Made by a program: the position numbers and the translations under genes. This document shows positions 40,876 through 48,879 of a stretch of 64,000 bases of DNA, in pieces (within the stretch, counting starts at the first letter, position 1; every line of letters begins with the position of its first letter). Under the pieces are notes generated by a model that worked only from the letters and a program-made list of their open reading frames with translations, ran no database searches and was not told the origin of the DNA. The stretch comes from Halorussus sp. MSC15.2 (lineage in GTDB: Archaea > Halobacteriota > Halobacteria > Halobacteriales > Haladaptataceae): contig NZ_VSLZ01000002.1 of assembly GCF_010747475.1 (NCBI RefSeq), forward strand, positions 682,001 to 746,000, written 5' to 3'.

Positions 40876-42963
40876 GTGACCTCCGAACGACAGACCCCCG
40901 AACGGGCGAACCGCGACCGACAGCGTGCAGAACGGGCGACCGAAGACGGAACGACGGAAGCCCGACCGATGGGGGACCGACCGGCGCGCGAGACCGCTCG
41001 GAAGACGGTCCGGGTCCTCTGCGTGGACGAGGACGGCCCGCCGTCGGCGCTGTCGGACGACGACGACGTGTCGGTGTCGTCCGTCTCGACGGCTACCGCC
41101 GCGCGCGAGTTCCTCGCGACCGACGAGCGCGTCGATTGTGTCGTCAGCGAGTACGACCTCCCCGACGACGACGGACTCGGCCTGCTCGAATCCGTCCGGA
41201 ACCACTACCCGGACCTGCCGTTCGTCCTGTTCACCGGGTCGGGCAGCGAGGCGGTGGCGAGCGAGGCCATCGGGATGGGGGCGACGGACTACCTGCCCAA
41301 AGGGACCTGCGGCGACCACCTCCGGAACCGGGTGGGTCGGGCCGTCGCCACCGCCAGCGTCGAGACCGAATCGGGTATCTCGGTGGACAGACTCCGCGAA
41401 CTGACCAACGCGTTCCCCGACGTGGCGTTCGTCATCGACGAGAACGGCCAGTATCTGGAGGTGATGACCGGCCCGGACACGCAGGACCTCCGGACCATCG
41501 AACAGGAGCGACTCGTCGGCACGCACCTCCACGACGCCTTCCCCGAGTCGCAGGCCGACCGCTTCCTCGGTCTCGTCCGGAAGACGCTCGAAACCGGCGG
41601 CGTGGAGACGACGGAGTACCAGACCGAGACCGCGTCGGGCGAACGCTGGTTCGAGGGTCGAATCGCGCCCCTCGGCGGTACCATCGACGGCCGCGAGGCG
41701 GTGGTCTGGGTGGCCCGTGACGTGACCGACCGCCGGAACAACGAGCGACGACTCGCCGAGAGTCGGGACGCGTTGACTCGCCTGAACCGCATCAACGGGC
41801 TGATTCACAGCATCGTCCAGTCGTTGGTCGGTTCGGCGACCCGCGAGGAGATAGAACGGACGGTCTGCGAGGAGTTAGCCAACTCGGAGTTCTACGAGTT
41901 CGCGTGGACCGGCGGACCGTGGGTCAAAGACGAGCGGATGCACCCGGACGTCGTCGTCGGCACCGAGCGCAGCGACCTAGAGCGACTCGTGGCGGCGACA
42001 AGTGCCCGCCCCGACGAGGAGAACTCCTTCGCGCGCGTCGTCCGCGAAGGGGAGTCGGTCGTCGTCCGCGACGCCGCCGAGTCCGAAATCCTCTCCGAGC
42101 GAGAGCGCGAGATAATGCTCGACATGGAGATTCCCTCCGCGGTCCTCGTTCCGCTCACGTACGGGAACACGAACCACGGTATCCTCGGCATCAGCGGAGC
42201 GTGTACCGGAGCGTACAGTGACCGCGAACTGACCGCACTCGAAACGCTCGGGGAAATCGTCGCCTTCGCCATCAACGCGGTCAAGAACCGGAACCTGCTG
42301 CTTTCGGACACCACGGTCGAACTGGAGTTCCGAGTCGAAGGGTCGAACTCCGGGTTCGCCCGACTCTCGACCGAACTCGACTGCAAGTTCAGCCTCGAAG
42401 GCGTCGTCGCCGTCGCCGAGGACAGACTGCTCGAATACGTCGCGGTCGAAGGCGCGTCGGCATCGACGGTACTGAACCGTCTCGACGACATCGCCACGGT
42501 GGAACAGAGCCGAGTCGTTAGCGAGGACGACACTGAGAGTCTCCTCGAACTCCACACCCCGGAGTCTGGCGTCAACCAACTCGTCGAGGCCGGTACCGTC
42601 GTCGAATCCGCGGTGGCCGAAGACGGCGTGGCGCGGTACGTCGTGGAGGCGTCCTCGGACGTGAACGTCCGGAACGTTGTCGATACCTTCAGAACGACCT
42701 ACCCGGACGCCGAACTGGTGAGCAAGCACGAGGCCGACCGACCGGTCGATACGTCACAGGGGTTACGCCAGCGACTCGGCGAAGACCTGACCGACAAACA
42801 GCGAACCGCGCTCCAAGCGGCGTACTTCGCGGGCTACTACGAGTATCCCCGGGAGAGCACAGGCGAGGACGTCGCCGAGTCGCTCGACATCTCGTCGCCG
42901 ACGCTCCACCAGCACCTCCGGGCCGCCCAGCGGAAACTCGTCGGTACCTTTCTCGACAGTTGA
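40876..42963 (+). CDS. Receiver-PAS-GAF-Bat HTH regulator with altered phospho-acceptor
   Basis: The 695-residue protein (GTG 40876, or ATG 40969) combines four parts. A receiver-like domain (RVLCVDEDG, CVVSEYDLPDDDG, FVLFTGSGSEAVASEAIGMG, YLPKG) sits at about residues 40-155. A PAS domain (about 170-290) starts LRELTNAFPDVAFVIDENGQ. A GAF/Bat region follows (about 300-620). The C-terminal HTH_10 has QAAYFAGYYEYPREST then VAESLDISSPTLHQHLRAAQRKL. In the receiver the usual phospho-acceptor Asp of SDYDxP is Glu (SEYDLP). HTH_10 proteins regulate transcription, e.g. of bacterio-opsin; the target here is unknown. The gene ends at one of three GAACGTTC repeats. Confidence 0.85.
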   Translation: MTSERQTPERANRDRQRAERATEDGTTEARPMGDRPARETARKTVRVLCVDEDGPPSALSDDDDVSVSSVSTATAAREFLATDERVDCVVSEYDLPDDDGLGLLESVRNHYPDLPFVLFTGSGSEAVASEAIGMGATDYLPKGTCGDHLRNRVGRAVATASVETESGISVDRLRELTNAFPDVAFVIDENGQYLEVMTGPDTQDLRTIEQERLVGTHLHDAFPESQADRFLGLVRKTLETGGVETTEYQTETASGERWFEGRIAPLGGTIDGREAVVWVARDVTDRRNNERRLAESRDALTRLNRINGLIHSIVQSLVGSATREEIERTVCEELANSEFYEFAWTGGPWVKDERMHPDVVVGTERSDLERLVAATSARPDEENSFARVVREGESVVVRDAAESEILSEREREIMLDMEIPSAVLVPLTYGNTNHGILGISGACTGAYSDRELTALETLGEIVAFAINAVKNRNLLLSDTTVELEFRVEGSNSGFARLSTELDCKFSLEGVVAVAEDRLLEYVAVEGASASTVLNRLDDIATVEQSRVVSEDDTESLLELHTPESGVNQLVEAGTVVESAVAEDGVARYVVEASSDVNVRNVVDTFRTTYPDAELVSKHEADRPVDTSQGLRQRLGEDLTDKQRTALQAAYFAGYYEYPRESTGEDVAESLDISSPTLHQHLRAAQRKLVGTFLDS

Positions 42964-43053
42964 ACGTTCTTCTAGCCGTCGCCAGCCGTCTTCGCCGGAT
43001 GCGACCGAACGTTCGTTCGGTGGGGTCGTCGCCTGTTGAGTGAACGTTCGTTC
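42962..43053. promoter_or_regulatory. Three GAACGTTC-type repeats between the Bat-like regulator and the DUF7344 gene
   Basis: GAACGTTC, itself a palindrome, occurs at 42962, 43007 and 43042. The second and third copies extend as GAACGTTCGTTC and the first as GAACGTTCTTCT, overlapping the regulator stop codon. Start-to-start spacing is 45 and 35 bp. A TATA-like CTCTAAAACC follows at about 43056. Three copies in 92 bp are unlikely by chance and suggest a binding site controlling the DUF7344 gene. Confidence 0.4.
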
Positions 43054-43169
43054 TACCTCTAAAACCGTTGATATTCGGCGTTTGACACTCTCTCGCGGGG
43101 TTACCTTAATGTTGAGGCATGGGTTTGTTAGTCCCTTCAGGCGAACGATTTGAGTGGAGGTCAGCCGCC

Positions 43170-43571
43170 ATGAACTACGATTCCATTCGGTCGAGAAACG
43201 AAAGCGACCACGCCCTCCAGAACGGTCGCGCAGTCAGGACTCCTTCGTTCGACACGCTCTTCGACCTCCTCGCGGAGAGTCGTCGTCGATACGCACTGTA
43301 CACGCTCCTCGGAACCGGGGACGGGTTGGCCGACGTGGAAACGTTGGCCGACGAAGTCGCGATGTGGGAGGCCCGCACCGACGACGACCCGATAACCGAG
43401 TCCCTCCGAGAGGAAATCGCCGACGAACTCCGGGAGAAACACCTTCCGCGTCTCGCCGACGCGGACATCGTCGAGTACGACGCTCGAAGCGACGTCGTCC
43501 GCTACTGGCGACAACCGACGCTAGAGGAGTACCTCGAACACACCCACTACAAGGAATTTCCTGACGAATAG
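43170..43571 (+). CDS. DUF7344-like haloarchaeal protein (putative winged-helix regulator)
   Basis: The 133-residue protein begins at ATG 43170, where GGAGGTC lies 9 bp upstream as a good ribosome-binding site. The frame extends further upstream to 43119 but without a ribosome site. The core TLFDLLAESRRRYALYTLLG followed by LADEVAMWEA and HLPRLADADIVEYDARSDVVRYW resembles a winged helix with a beta-wing, as in small haloarchaeal regulators labelled DUF7344. That assignment is by pattern. The gene is preceded by three GAACGTTC repeats. Function is unknown. Confidence 0.7.
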   Translation: MNYDSIRSRNESDHALQNGRAVRTPSFDTLFDLLAESRRRYALYTLLGTGDGLADVETLADEVAMWEARTDDDPITESLREEIADELREKHLPRLADADIVEYDARSDVVRYWRQPTLEEYLEHTHYKEFPDE

Positions 43572-43931
43572 TCCCCGCTACGAATAGTCCCCCGCTGACG
43601 CTGTTCCCCGTGTTTCCGCCTTCCTATCTTCTCCCCTCCGCATCTGCCCTCTCTATCGACTCCCTCTCCGTACTGCTTTCTCCGGACATCAGATTCCCCT
43701 GACACCACTCGGTCTTATCCTCTCGCCGACGTTCCACCCGCACGGACACCCTTCTGTCTGTGACACGTCCCGATAGTACGTGAGCGAGCGGGCGAAAACG
43801 GACGAAAATGGGACGGCACGAACGAGCGATAGACACGAACGAGCGATAGACACGAACGACAGATGAACGCAAACGACAGAGGGCCGTAGCTACCGCGTCA
43901 TCGACGATACCGAAAAATTTGGGAGGGTGTG
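43572..43931. other. Intergenic region with a short tandem repeat, no supported gene
   Basis: This 360-bp gap contains only small open frames with Arg/Ser-rich, family-less products (e.g. 43624-43872 minus), which I do not accept. From 43818 a 17-bp unit (ACGAACGAGCGATAGAC) is repeated exactly at 43818-43834 and 43835-43851 and degenerately at 43852-43868. The end next to idsA has an AAAAATTTGGG tract (about 43914-43924) that on the minus strand gives a U-run, a plausible idsA terminator. Confidence 0.45.
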
Positions 43932-44993
43932 TCAGTAACCGCGCTCGATGAGATAGTCGGCGATTCCTTCGAGGAGTTCCTTCGACTCGTTGTCGGGGAG
44001 GACTTCGAGGCGATTCTTCCCGGTCTCGACCAACTCCTGCGCTTTCTCCTTGGCGTAGTCGATGCTTCCGGCCGCTTCGAGACGACCGACCGCCTCCTCG
44101 ATTTCGGTCTCGGTGACGGCATCGACGTCGTCGGTGCCCACCAGTCCGTCCACGTCCACGCCCTGCTCGCGGGCGTGGAGCGTGATGATGGTCTGCTTGC
44201 CTTCGACGAGGTCGCTCCCGCGCTGTTTGCCGAGTTTCTCGCTCGGCACCGTCAGGTCGAGGACGTCGTCCTGAATCTGGAACGCCCGGCCCACGTCGAT
44301 ACCGTACTGGTAGAGTTGCTCGATGGTCTCGTCGTCGGCACCGAGCAGGATAGCCGGGATGGTTGCCGCCGCGCCGTACAGCACGGCGGTCTTGTGCTCT
44401 ATCATCTGGAGGTACTCCTCGGGGAGTACGTCGTCCCGCCCTTCGAACGCGATGTCGCGGGCCTGCCCCTCACAGATGTTCGTGCAGGTCGTCGCCAGCA
44501 CGTCCACCGCCTCGACCACGCGGTCGGCGGGCGCGTCGCCCTCGATGAGAATCTCGAACGCCTTCGAGTAGAGGGTATCGCCCGCGAGAATCGCGGTTCC
44601 GGTGTCGTACTCCCGGTGGACCGCGGGGACGCCCCGACGCAGGTCGTCGTCGTCCATGATGTCGTCGTGGATGAGCGTGAACGACTGGATGACCTCGATG
44701 CTGACTGCGGCGGCCATCACGTCCACGTCCTCACCGTTGACGTCCGGGAAGTCCCGATAGTTCACGTCTCCGGGGTCCGCGTCTACGTCCGCGAGCGCTT
44801 CGGCGACGAGTAACAACACGGTCGGCCGCAGGCGTTTCCCGCCCGCGTCGAGCAGGTACCGAACGGCCTCGTAGAGACGCTCCGGTTCGTCTATCGGCAG
44901 GTCCTCCTCGATGGCCGCGTTGACGATTTCGCGTCGCTGTTCGACCGCTCCGAGTACCTGCTCTTCCAATGTCTCGGCGCTCGCGTCAGTCAT
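43932..44993 (-). CDS. idsA: Geranylgeranyl/farnesyl diphosphate synthase
   Basis: This enzyme condenses isopentenyl diphosphate with allylic diphosphates to build the C15-C20 chains of archaeal ether lipids. The 353-residue protein shows the two Asp-rich motifs of the trans-prenyltransferase family: LIHDDIMDDDDLRRG (about residues 108-122) and FQIQDDVLDLT (about 237-247). GKRLRPTVLLLVAE appears near residue 53. It begins 1 bp after the RNase J stop codon, so it is in one operon with rnj. The mevalonate-branch genes mvk and ipk lie just beyond. IdsA-type is a family-level call; chain-length specificity cannot be read reliably. Confidence 0.92.
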   Translation of the reverse strand: MTDASAETLEEQVLGAVEQRREIVNAAIEEDLPIDEPERLYEAVRYLLDAGGKRLRPTVLLLVAEALADVDADPGDVNYRDFPDVNGEDVDVMAAAVSIEVIQSFTLIHDDIMDDDDLRRGVPAVHREYDTGTAILAGDTLYSKAFEILIEGDAPADRVVEAVDVLATTCTNICEGQARDIAFEGRDDVLPEEYLQMIEHKTAVLYGAAATIPAILLGADDETIEQLYQYGIDVGRAFQIQDDVLDLTVPSEKLGKQRGSDLVEGKQTIITLHAREQGVDVDGLVGTDDVDAVTETEIEEAVGRLEAAGSIDYAKEKAQELVETGKNRLEVLPDNESKELLEGIADYLIERGY

Positions 44994-44994
44994 G

Positions 44995-46347
44995 TTACTC
45001 GGCGAGTTGGATGATGTTGCCGTTGCTCGTCACGTGGAGGTCGCGTCCCAGTTCGTAGCCCTGACTCTCACAGAGGCTGACGTACGGGGCGAACCCTTTC
45101 ATGTCTTGGTGGGCCGGGATGACGTTCTGGGGCTGGAGGGCGTCCAGCATCTCGTAGTGGCCCTCCTCGCGGAGGTGGCCCGAGACGTGGATGTCGTCGT
45201 AGATGCGCGCGCCCTGCATCTTCAGGAGGCGCTCGGACTGGTAGCGCTGACCCTCGTTGGTCGGTTCCGGAATCACGCGGGCCGAGAAGATGACCTTGTC
45301 GCCGTCCTCCAGTTCGTACGGCGTCTCGCCGCGACCCATCCGGGTAAGCATCGCGCGCGGTTCGCCCTGATGGCCGGTGACGATGGGGAGGTAGTTCTCC
45401 TTGCCCTCCTTCATGATTCGCTTGAACGTCCGGTCCACGGACTTGCGGTGGCCGAACATCCCCATGTCCTCGGGGAATTCCACGAAGTCGAGTCGCTCCG
45501 CGGTGCCCGAGTACTTCTCCATCGAGCGCCCGAGGAGCACCGGTTCACGGCCGATGTCGTTCGCGAACTCCACGAGGCTCTTCACGCGAGCGATGTGGCT
45601 GGAGAACGTCGTCGCCACGATTCCACCGTCGTAGTCTTCGACGGAGGTCATGACGTCCTTGAGGTGGCGCCGCGCGACCGACTCGCTCGGGGTGCGTCCC
45701 TTCCGGCCCGCGTTGGTGCAGTCCTCGATGTAGGCGAGGACGCCCTCGCCCTCGCGGCCGATTTCGCGGAAGCGCTTCATGTCGATGGGGTCACCCAGAA
45801 CGGGCGTGTGGTCCATCCGCTTGTCGAGACCGTAGACGACGGCCCCTTCGGGCGTGTGGAGGACCGGGTTGATAGCGTCGATGATGGAGTGAGTCACGTT
45901 GACGAACTCCAACTCGACCTGCCCGGAGTCGCCGATGGACATCGTCTCGCCCGCTTCCATCTTCACGAGGTCGTTCTCGACGCCGAACTTCTGTTCGCCC
46001 TGAATCTGCTGTTTCACCAGTTCGATGGTGAACGGCGACGCCACGATGGGCGCGTTGTATCGGTGGGCCAACTTGCTGATGGCACCGATGTGGTCGAGGT
46101 GACCGTGGGTCGGCACGATGGCCTGCACGTCGCCTTCGAGGTCCGACATCACGCGGTCGTCCGGGATGGCCCCCATGTCGATGAGGTCCAGACTGTGCAG
46201 TTTCTCTGTCTCGACGTTGTCGTGGAGGAGAACCTTCGAGAGGTTCAGCCCCATGTCGAAGATGACAACGTCGTCGCCTGCGCGCACGGCAGTACACTGC
46301 CGTCCGACTTCTTCGTAACCGCCGATGGTTGCAATTTCGATTTCCAT
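44995..46347 (-). CDS. rnj: Ribonuclease J (metallo-beta-lactamase/beta-CASP)
   Basis: Archaeal RNase J is a 5'-3' exonuclease in RNA decay. The 450-residue product (ATG 46347; the frame extends upstream but the extension is low-complexity) has the metallo-beta-lactamase zinc motif [10 protein letters not shown] (about residues 80-89). It also has beta-CASP features [25 protein letters not shown] and the final [18 protein letters not shown] then [12 protein letters not shown]. It is upstream of idsA in one operon. Its leader (46348 onwards) carries two adjacent hairpins that may matter for its own regulation. Confidence 0.93.
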   Translation of the reverse strand: MEIEIATIGGYEEVGRQCTAVRAGDDVVIFDMGLNLSKVLLHDNVETEKLHSLDLIDMGAIPDDRVMSDLEGDVQAIVPTHGHLDHIGAISKLAHRYNAPIVASPFTIELVKQQIQGEQKFGVENDLVKMEAGETMSIGDSGQVELEFVNVTHSIIDAINPVLHTPEGAVVYGLDKRMDHTPVLGDPIDMKRFREIGREGEGVLAYIEDCTNAGRKGRTPSESVARRHLKDVMTSVEDYDGGIVATTFSSHIARVKSLVEFANDIGREPVLLGRSMEKYSGTAERLDFVEFPEDMGMFGHRKSVDRTFKRIMKEGKENYLPIVTGHQGEPRAMLTRMGRGETPYELEDGDKVIFSARVIPEPTNEGQRYQSERLLKMQGARIYDDIHVSGHLREEGHYEMLDALQPQNVIPAHQDMKGFAPYVSLCESQGYELGRDLHVTSNGNIIQLAE

Positions 46348-46904
46348 AGTTTCACCTTTTGTACGCAAAGCCACGCCGTTTCCGTGGCAGAACCACGCAC
46401 GTGGCGTCCGTACGTACGTAAACCTGCTCGGGCGCGAGGTCCCGGCCGCGGCGTCTTGCAGCCGTCGGTGGGACCTCGGGGTGGCAACAGCCACGTACTC
46501 CCGAGCTATCGGTCTATGGGGGCTTTACGCACTCCGGTAATAAAAACTGCCGGGATTGACCGAGTTAACCGCGATATGAAGGTTGTGGTTGATACACATC
46601 GAACCGAAACCGAACGAATCGCGTAGAGACCGTGACCCTGTTTCACCGTCTCGGAACCCGAGAACGGTTGTCAGTCACGAGCAGAGGGAACAATAGGACA
46701 TCCCGTTCGGTCCGCCAACTACTCACCGAGGTTTAAATGCGAAAACGGGGCGAACTCGGCACGGACGCCTCGTGCGGTCGCTCGGTGCGGGCCGCGGACC
46801 GCCAGTCCGACTAACTCGAAAGAGCTGAGCCAATTTACTGTCCGAGGTCGAACGAACGTCAGCGCCACGGGGGTCGAGGAATCACCGCTGCAGTCGCGGT
46901 GAAC
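46348..46904 (-). promoter_or_regulatory. Long rnj leader/promoter region with paired hairpins (46370-46404)
   Basis: This 557-bp gap between ipk and rnj contains no supported gene. Close to the rnj start are two adjacent hairpins: GCCACG-7-CGTGGC (46370-46375 with 46383-46388) and CCAC-4-GTGG (46393-46396 with 46401-46404). A GTACGTACGTA run lies just beyond. A further pairing GTCCC/GGGAC spans about 46439-46474. A TATA-like minus-strand GTTTTTATT at 46539-46547 would give a leader of roughly 170 nt, unusually long for a haloarchaeon. The rest, including an ATTTAAAC-like tract at 46731, shows nothing I can assign. Confidence 0.45.
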
Positions 46905-47669
46905 CTACCGTCCGTCGATTCGGGTACCGGGGTCCTCGCCCGCGAGGAAGTCTCGGAGGTCGTCGGGACCGAAAATCGTCGCTGGCGCACCCAGCGACAG
47001 CAACGCACGGACTTTCCCGGCCATCCCGCCGGTCACGTCGGTCGCGTCGCTCCCGCCGAGATAGTCGGCCACCTCGTCGTAAGCGCTAATCTCGGGGATT
47101 ACGTCGTCGCTGTCGTCCAGCACACCGGGAACCGTCGAACAGAACCCCACGCGGTCGGCGTCGATGCCGGTAGCGACGCCGGTGACCACTTCGTCGCCGC
47201 TGAGGATGGTCACGCCTTCGCCCTCGTGGGCCACCACGTCGCCGTGGAGAACCGGGACGAACCCCTCGCCGAGCATGGTCTCGACCTGCTCTGTCAGCAG
47301 CGTCAGGTCGGCCTCCGCGTTCCGGGAGGCTGCCGAGAAGGGGTGAACCGGAACCGCGGGGACGTCGCGGTCGTGGAGGCGCGAGAGGACGAAGTCGTTC
47401 AACGTCTTCATCGCACCGTGTATCTCGACAGCAGCAGCGGCGTCTCCGGAGCCGCGGGTCTTCGAGACGCCGTGTTCGCTGGCGTGGTGGTGGCCGAAGC
47501 TTCCGCCGCCGTGGACCACGACGAGGTTCGAAACGTCGGCCGCGGCGAGTGCGTCAGCGATGGCGTCGGCGGCCGCGTCGAGCGCCGGTCCGTCCAGCGC
47601 CTCGGGGCGGTCCTTGTCGGTGACGACGCTCCCGCCGAGTTTGACGACGGTGGTTTCGCCGCCCGCCAT
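46905..47669 (-). CDS. Isopentenyl phosphate kinase
   Basis: This enzyme phosphorylates isopentenyl phosphate to isopentenyl diphosphate, the last step of the archaeal mevalonate variant. The 254-residue amino-acid-kinase-fold protein has VVKLGGSVVTDKDRPEALDG at the N-terminus, HGGGSFGHHHASEHGVSK with the catalytic His (about residues 55-72), and DVTGGMAGKVRALLSLG towards the C-terminus. It directly abuts mvk, so the two steps are encoded together. The usual trivial name is ipk. Confidence 0.92.
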   Translation of the reverse strand: MAGGETTVVKLGGSVVTDKDRPEALDGPALDAAADAIADALAAADVSNLVVVHGGGSFGHHHASEHGVSKTRGSGDAAAAVEIHGAMKTLNDFVLSRLHDRDVPAVPVHPFSAASRNAEADLTLLTEQVETMLGEGFVPVLHGDVVAHEGEGVTILSGDEVVTGVATGIDADRVGFCSTVPGVLDDSDDVIPEISAYDEVADYLGGSDATDVTGGMAGKVRALLSLGAPATIFGPDDLRDFLAGEDPGTRIDGR

Positions 47670-48704
47670 CTACTCGTCCTCCACGCGCACGCCGTCGGTG
47701 TCGAGTCGCGCACGGAACGCGGTCTCGCAGCCCTGCGTGTACTCCAGCGCGGTCTCGGTTCCCTCGGTCGGGTCCAGCGCGACGATGCAGCCGCCGCCGC
47801 CAGCACCGGTCAGCTTCGCGCCGAGCGCGCCCGCGTCGCGGGCGGCCCAGACCATCTGGTCCAGCGACCGCGAGGAGACCCCGAGCGCTTCGAGCAGGCC
47901 GTGGTTGAAGTTCATCAGTTCGCCGAGTTCCGCGATGGTTTCGCGGAGCGACTCCGACTCGCTCGCGCCGCCATGCTCGCCGGTGGTCTCGGTGAGGACC
48001 TCCTCGCCGTGGCGGACGATGTCCCCGATGCTCTCGACGGTGTCGGCCGCGAAGTCGTACTCCTCGCGGAGCGCCCGCACGCCCGCGACGAGTTCGCCGG
48101 TGTCGCCCGTACCGCCGTCGAACCCGATGACGAACGGCAGGTCGGGGGCGTCGATGGACCGGCAGTCGTCGCCCTCGACTCGGACTGCGCCGCCCGTCGC
48201 CGAGCAGAAGGTGTCGGCCCGAGAGGCTTCGCCGTCTTGTACTTCGAGTTCGGCTCGATAGGCTCGCTCGGCAACCTCCTCGGCGGGGAGTTCGACGCCC
48301 AACTCCCGGGTCCCGGCGTCGATACCCGCCGTGGTGACCGCCGCCGAGGAACCCAGCCCAGCGCCCAGCGGAATGTCACTCTCGACGGTGATGTCGAAGC
48401 CGGCGTCGGGCGCGTCCGCGGCGTCGCGCGCCTGCTCGACCGCGGCGTCGATGTACCCGATTCCGGCCTGAATGAGCGACTCCGAGACGTCCACGTCGGG
48501 CGCGTCGTCGTTCTCGTCGCTGTACTCTACCGTGAACCCGTCCAGACTCAGGTCCTCGGCGTGCACTCGGATGCGGTCGTCGTCCCGCGCTTCGACGGTG
48601 ACTCGCGCCCGGCGCTCGATGGCGCACGGCACCGCCGGTTCGCCGTAGACGACCGCGTGTTCTCCGAACAGGTAGACCTTGCCCGGAGCGCTCGAAACGA
48701 CCAT
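47670..48704 (-). CDS. mvk: Mevalonate kinase
   Basis: Phosphorylates mevalonate at the entry to isoprenoid synthesis. The 344-residue product (ATG 48704; an upstream in-frame extension exists but the family begins at SSAPGKVYLFGEHAVVYGEP) has the GHMP-kinase signatures: that N-terminal motif, the ATP-binding IPLGAGLGSSAAVTTAGID near residue 120, and GALGAKLTGAGGGGCIVALD near residue 295. It forms a unit with ipk. Its start region faces the S9 peptidase promoter. Confidence 0.93.
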   Translation of the reverse strand: MVVSSAPGKVYLFGEHAVVYGEPAVPCAIERRARVTVEARDDDRIRVHAEDLSLDGFTVEYSDENDDAPDVDVSESLIQAGIGYIDAAVEQARDAADAPDAGFDITVESDIPLGAGLGSSAAVTTAGIDAGTRELGVELPAEEVAERAYRAELEVQDGEASRADTFCSATGGAVRVEGDDCRSIDAPDLPFVIGFDGGTGDTGELVAGVRALREEYDFAADTVESIGDIVRHGEEVLTETTGEHGGASESESLRETIAELGELMNFNHGLLEALGVSSRSLDQMVWAARDAGALGAKLTGAGGGGCIVALDPTEGTETALEYTQGCETAFRARLDTDGVRVEDE

Positions 48705-48879
48705 GTCGGAGGGTTCCGCTCCGGGGGTTAATTCGTTTGCGAAGGCGACTGCAGGTGACGGGGTGCGAGAAACGTCGAGTTCGGTACGAGTGACGGAGAA
48801 CTCCGCGCCTCGTTTGACCGCCGTCATCGACTTGCACACTCCCGGAAGCTTAAGGACGATAGATTGCCCAACGCGTGGT

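Noticed and set aside
43624..43872. 82-residue minus-strand frame in the spacer before idsA
   Set aside because: Arg/Ser/Val-rich, overlaps a tandem repeat, no ribosome-binding site or motif.
46348..46904. tRNA or small stable RNA gene in the long spacer between ipk and rnj
   Set aside because: No tRNA-like T-loop, anticodon stem or conserved 3' end was found; the hairpins near rnj fit a leader better.
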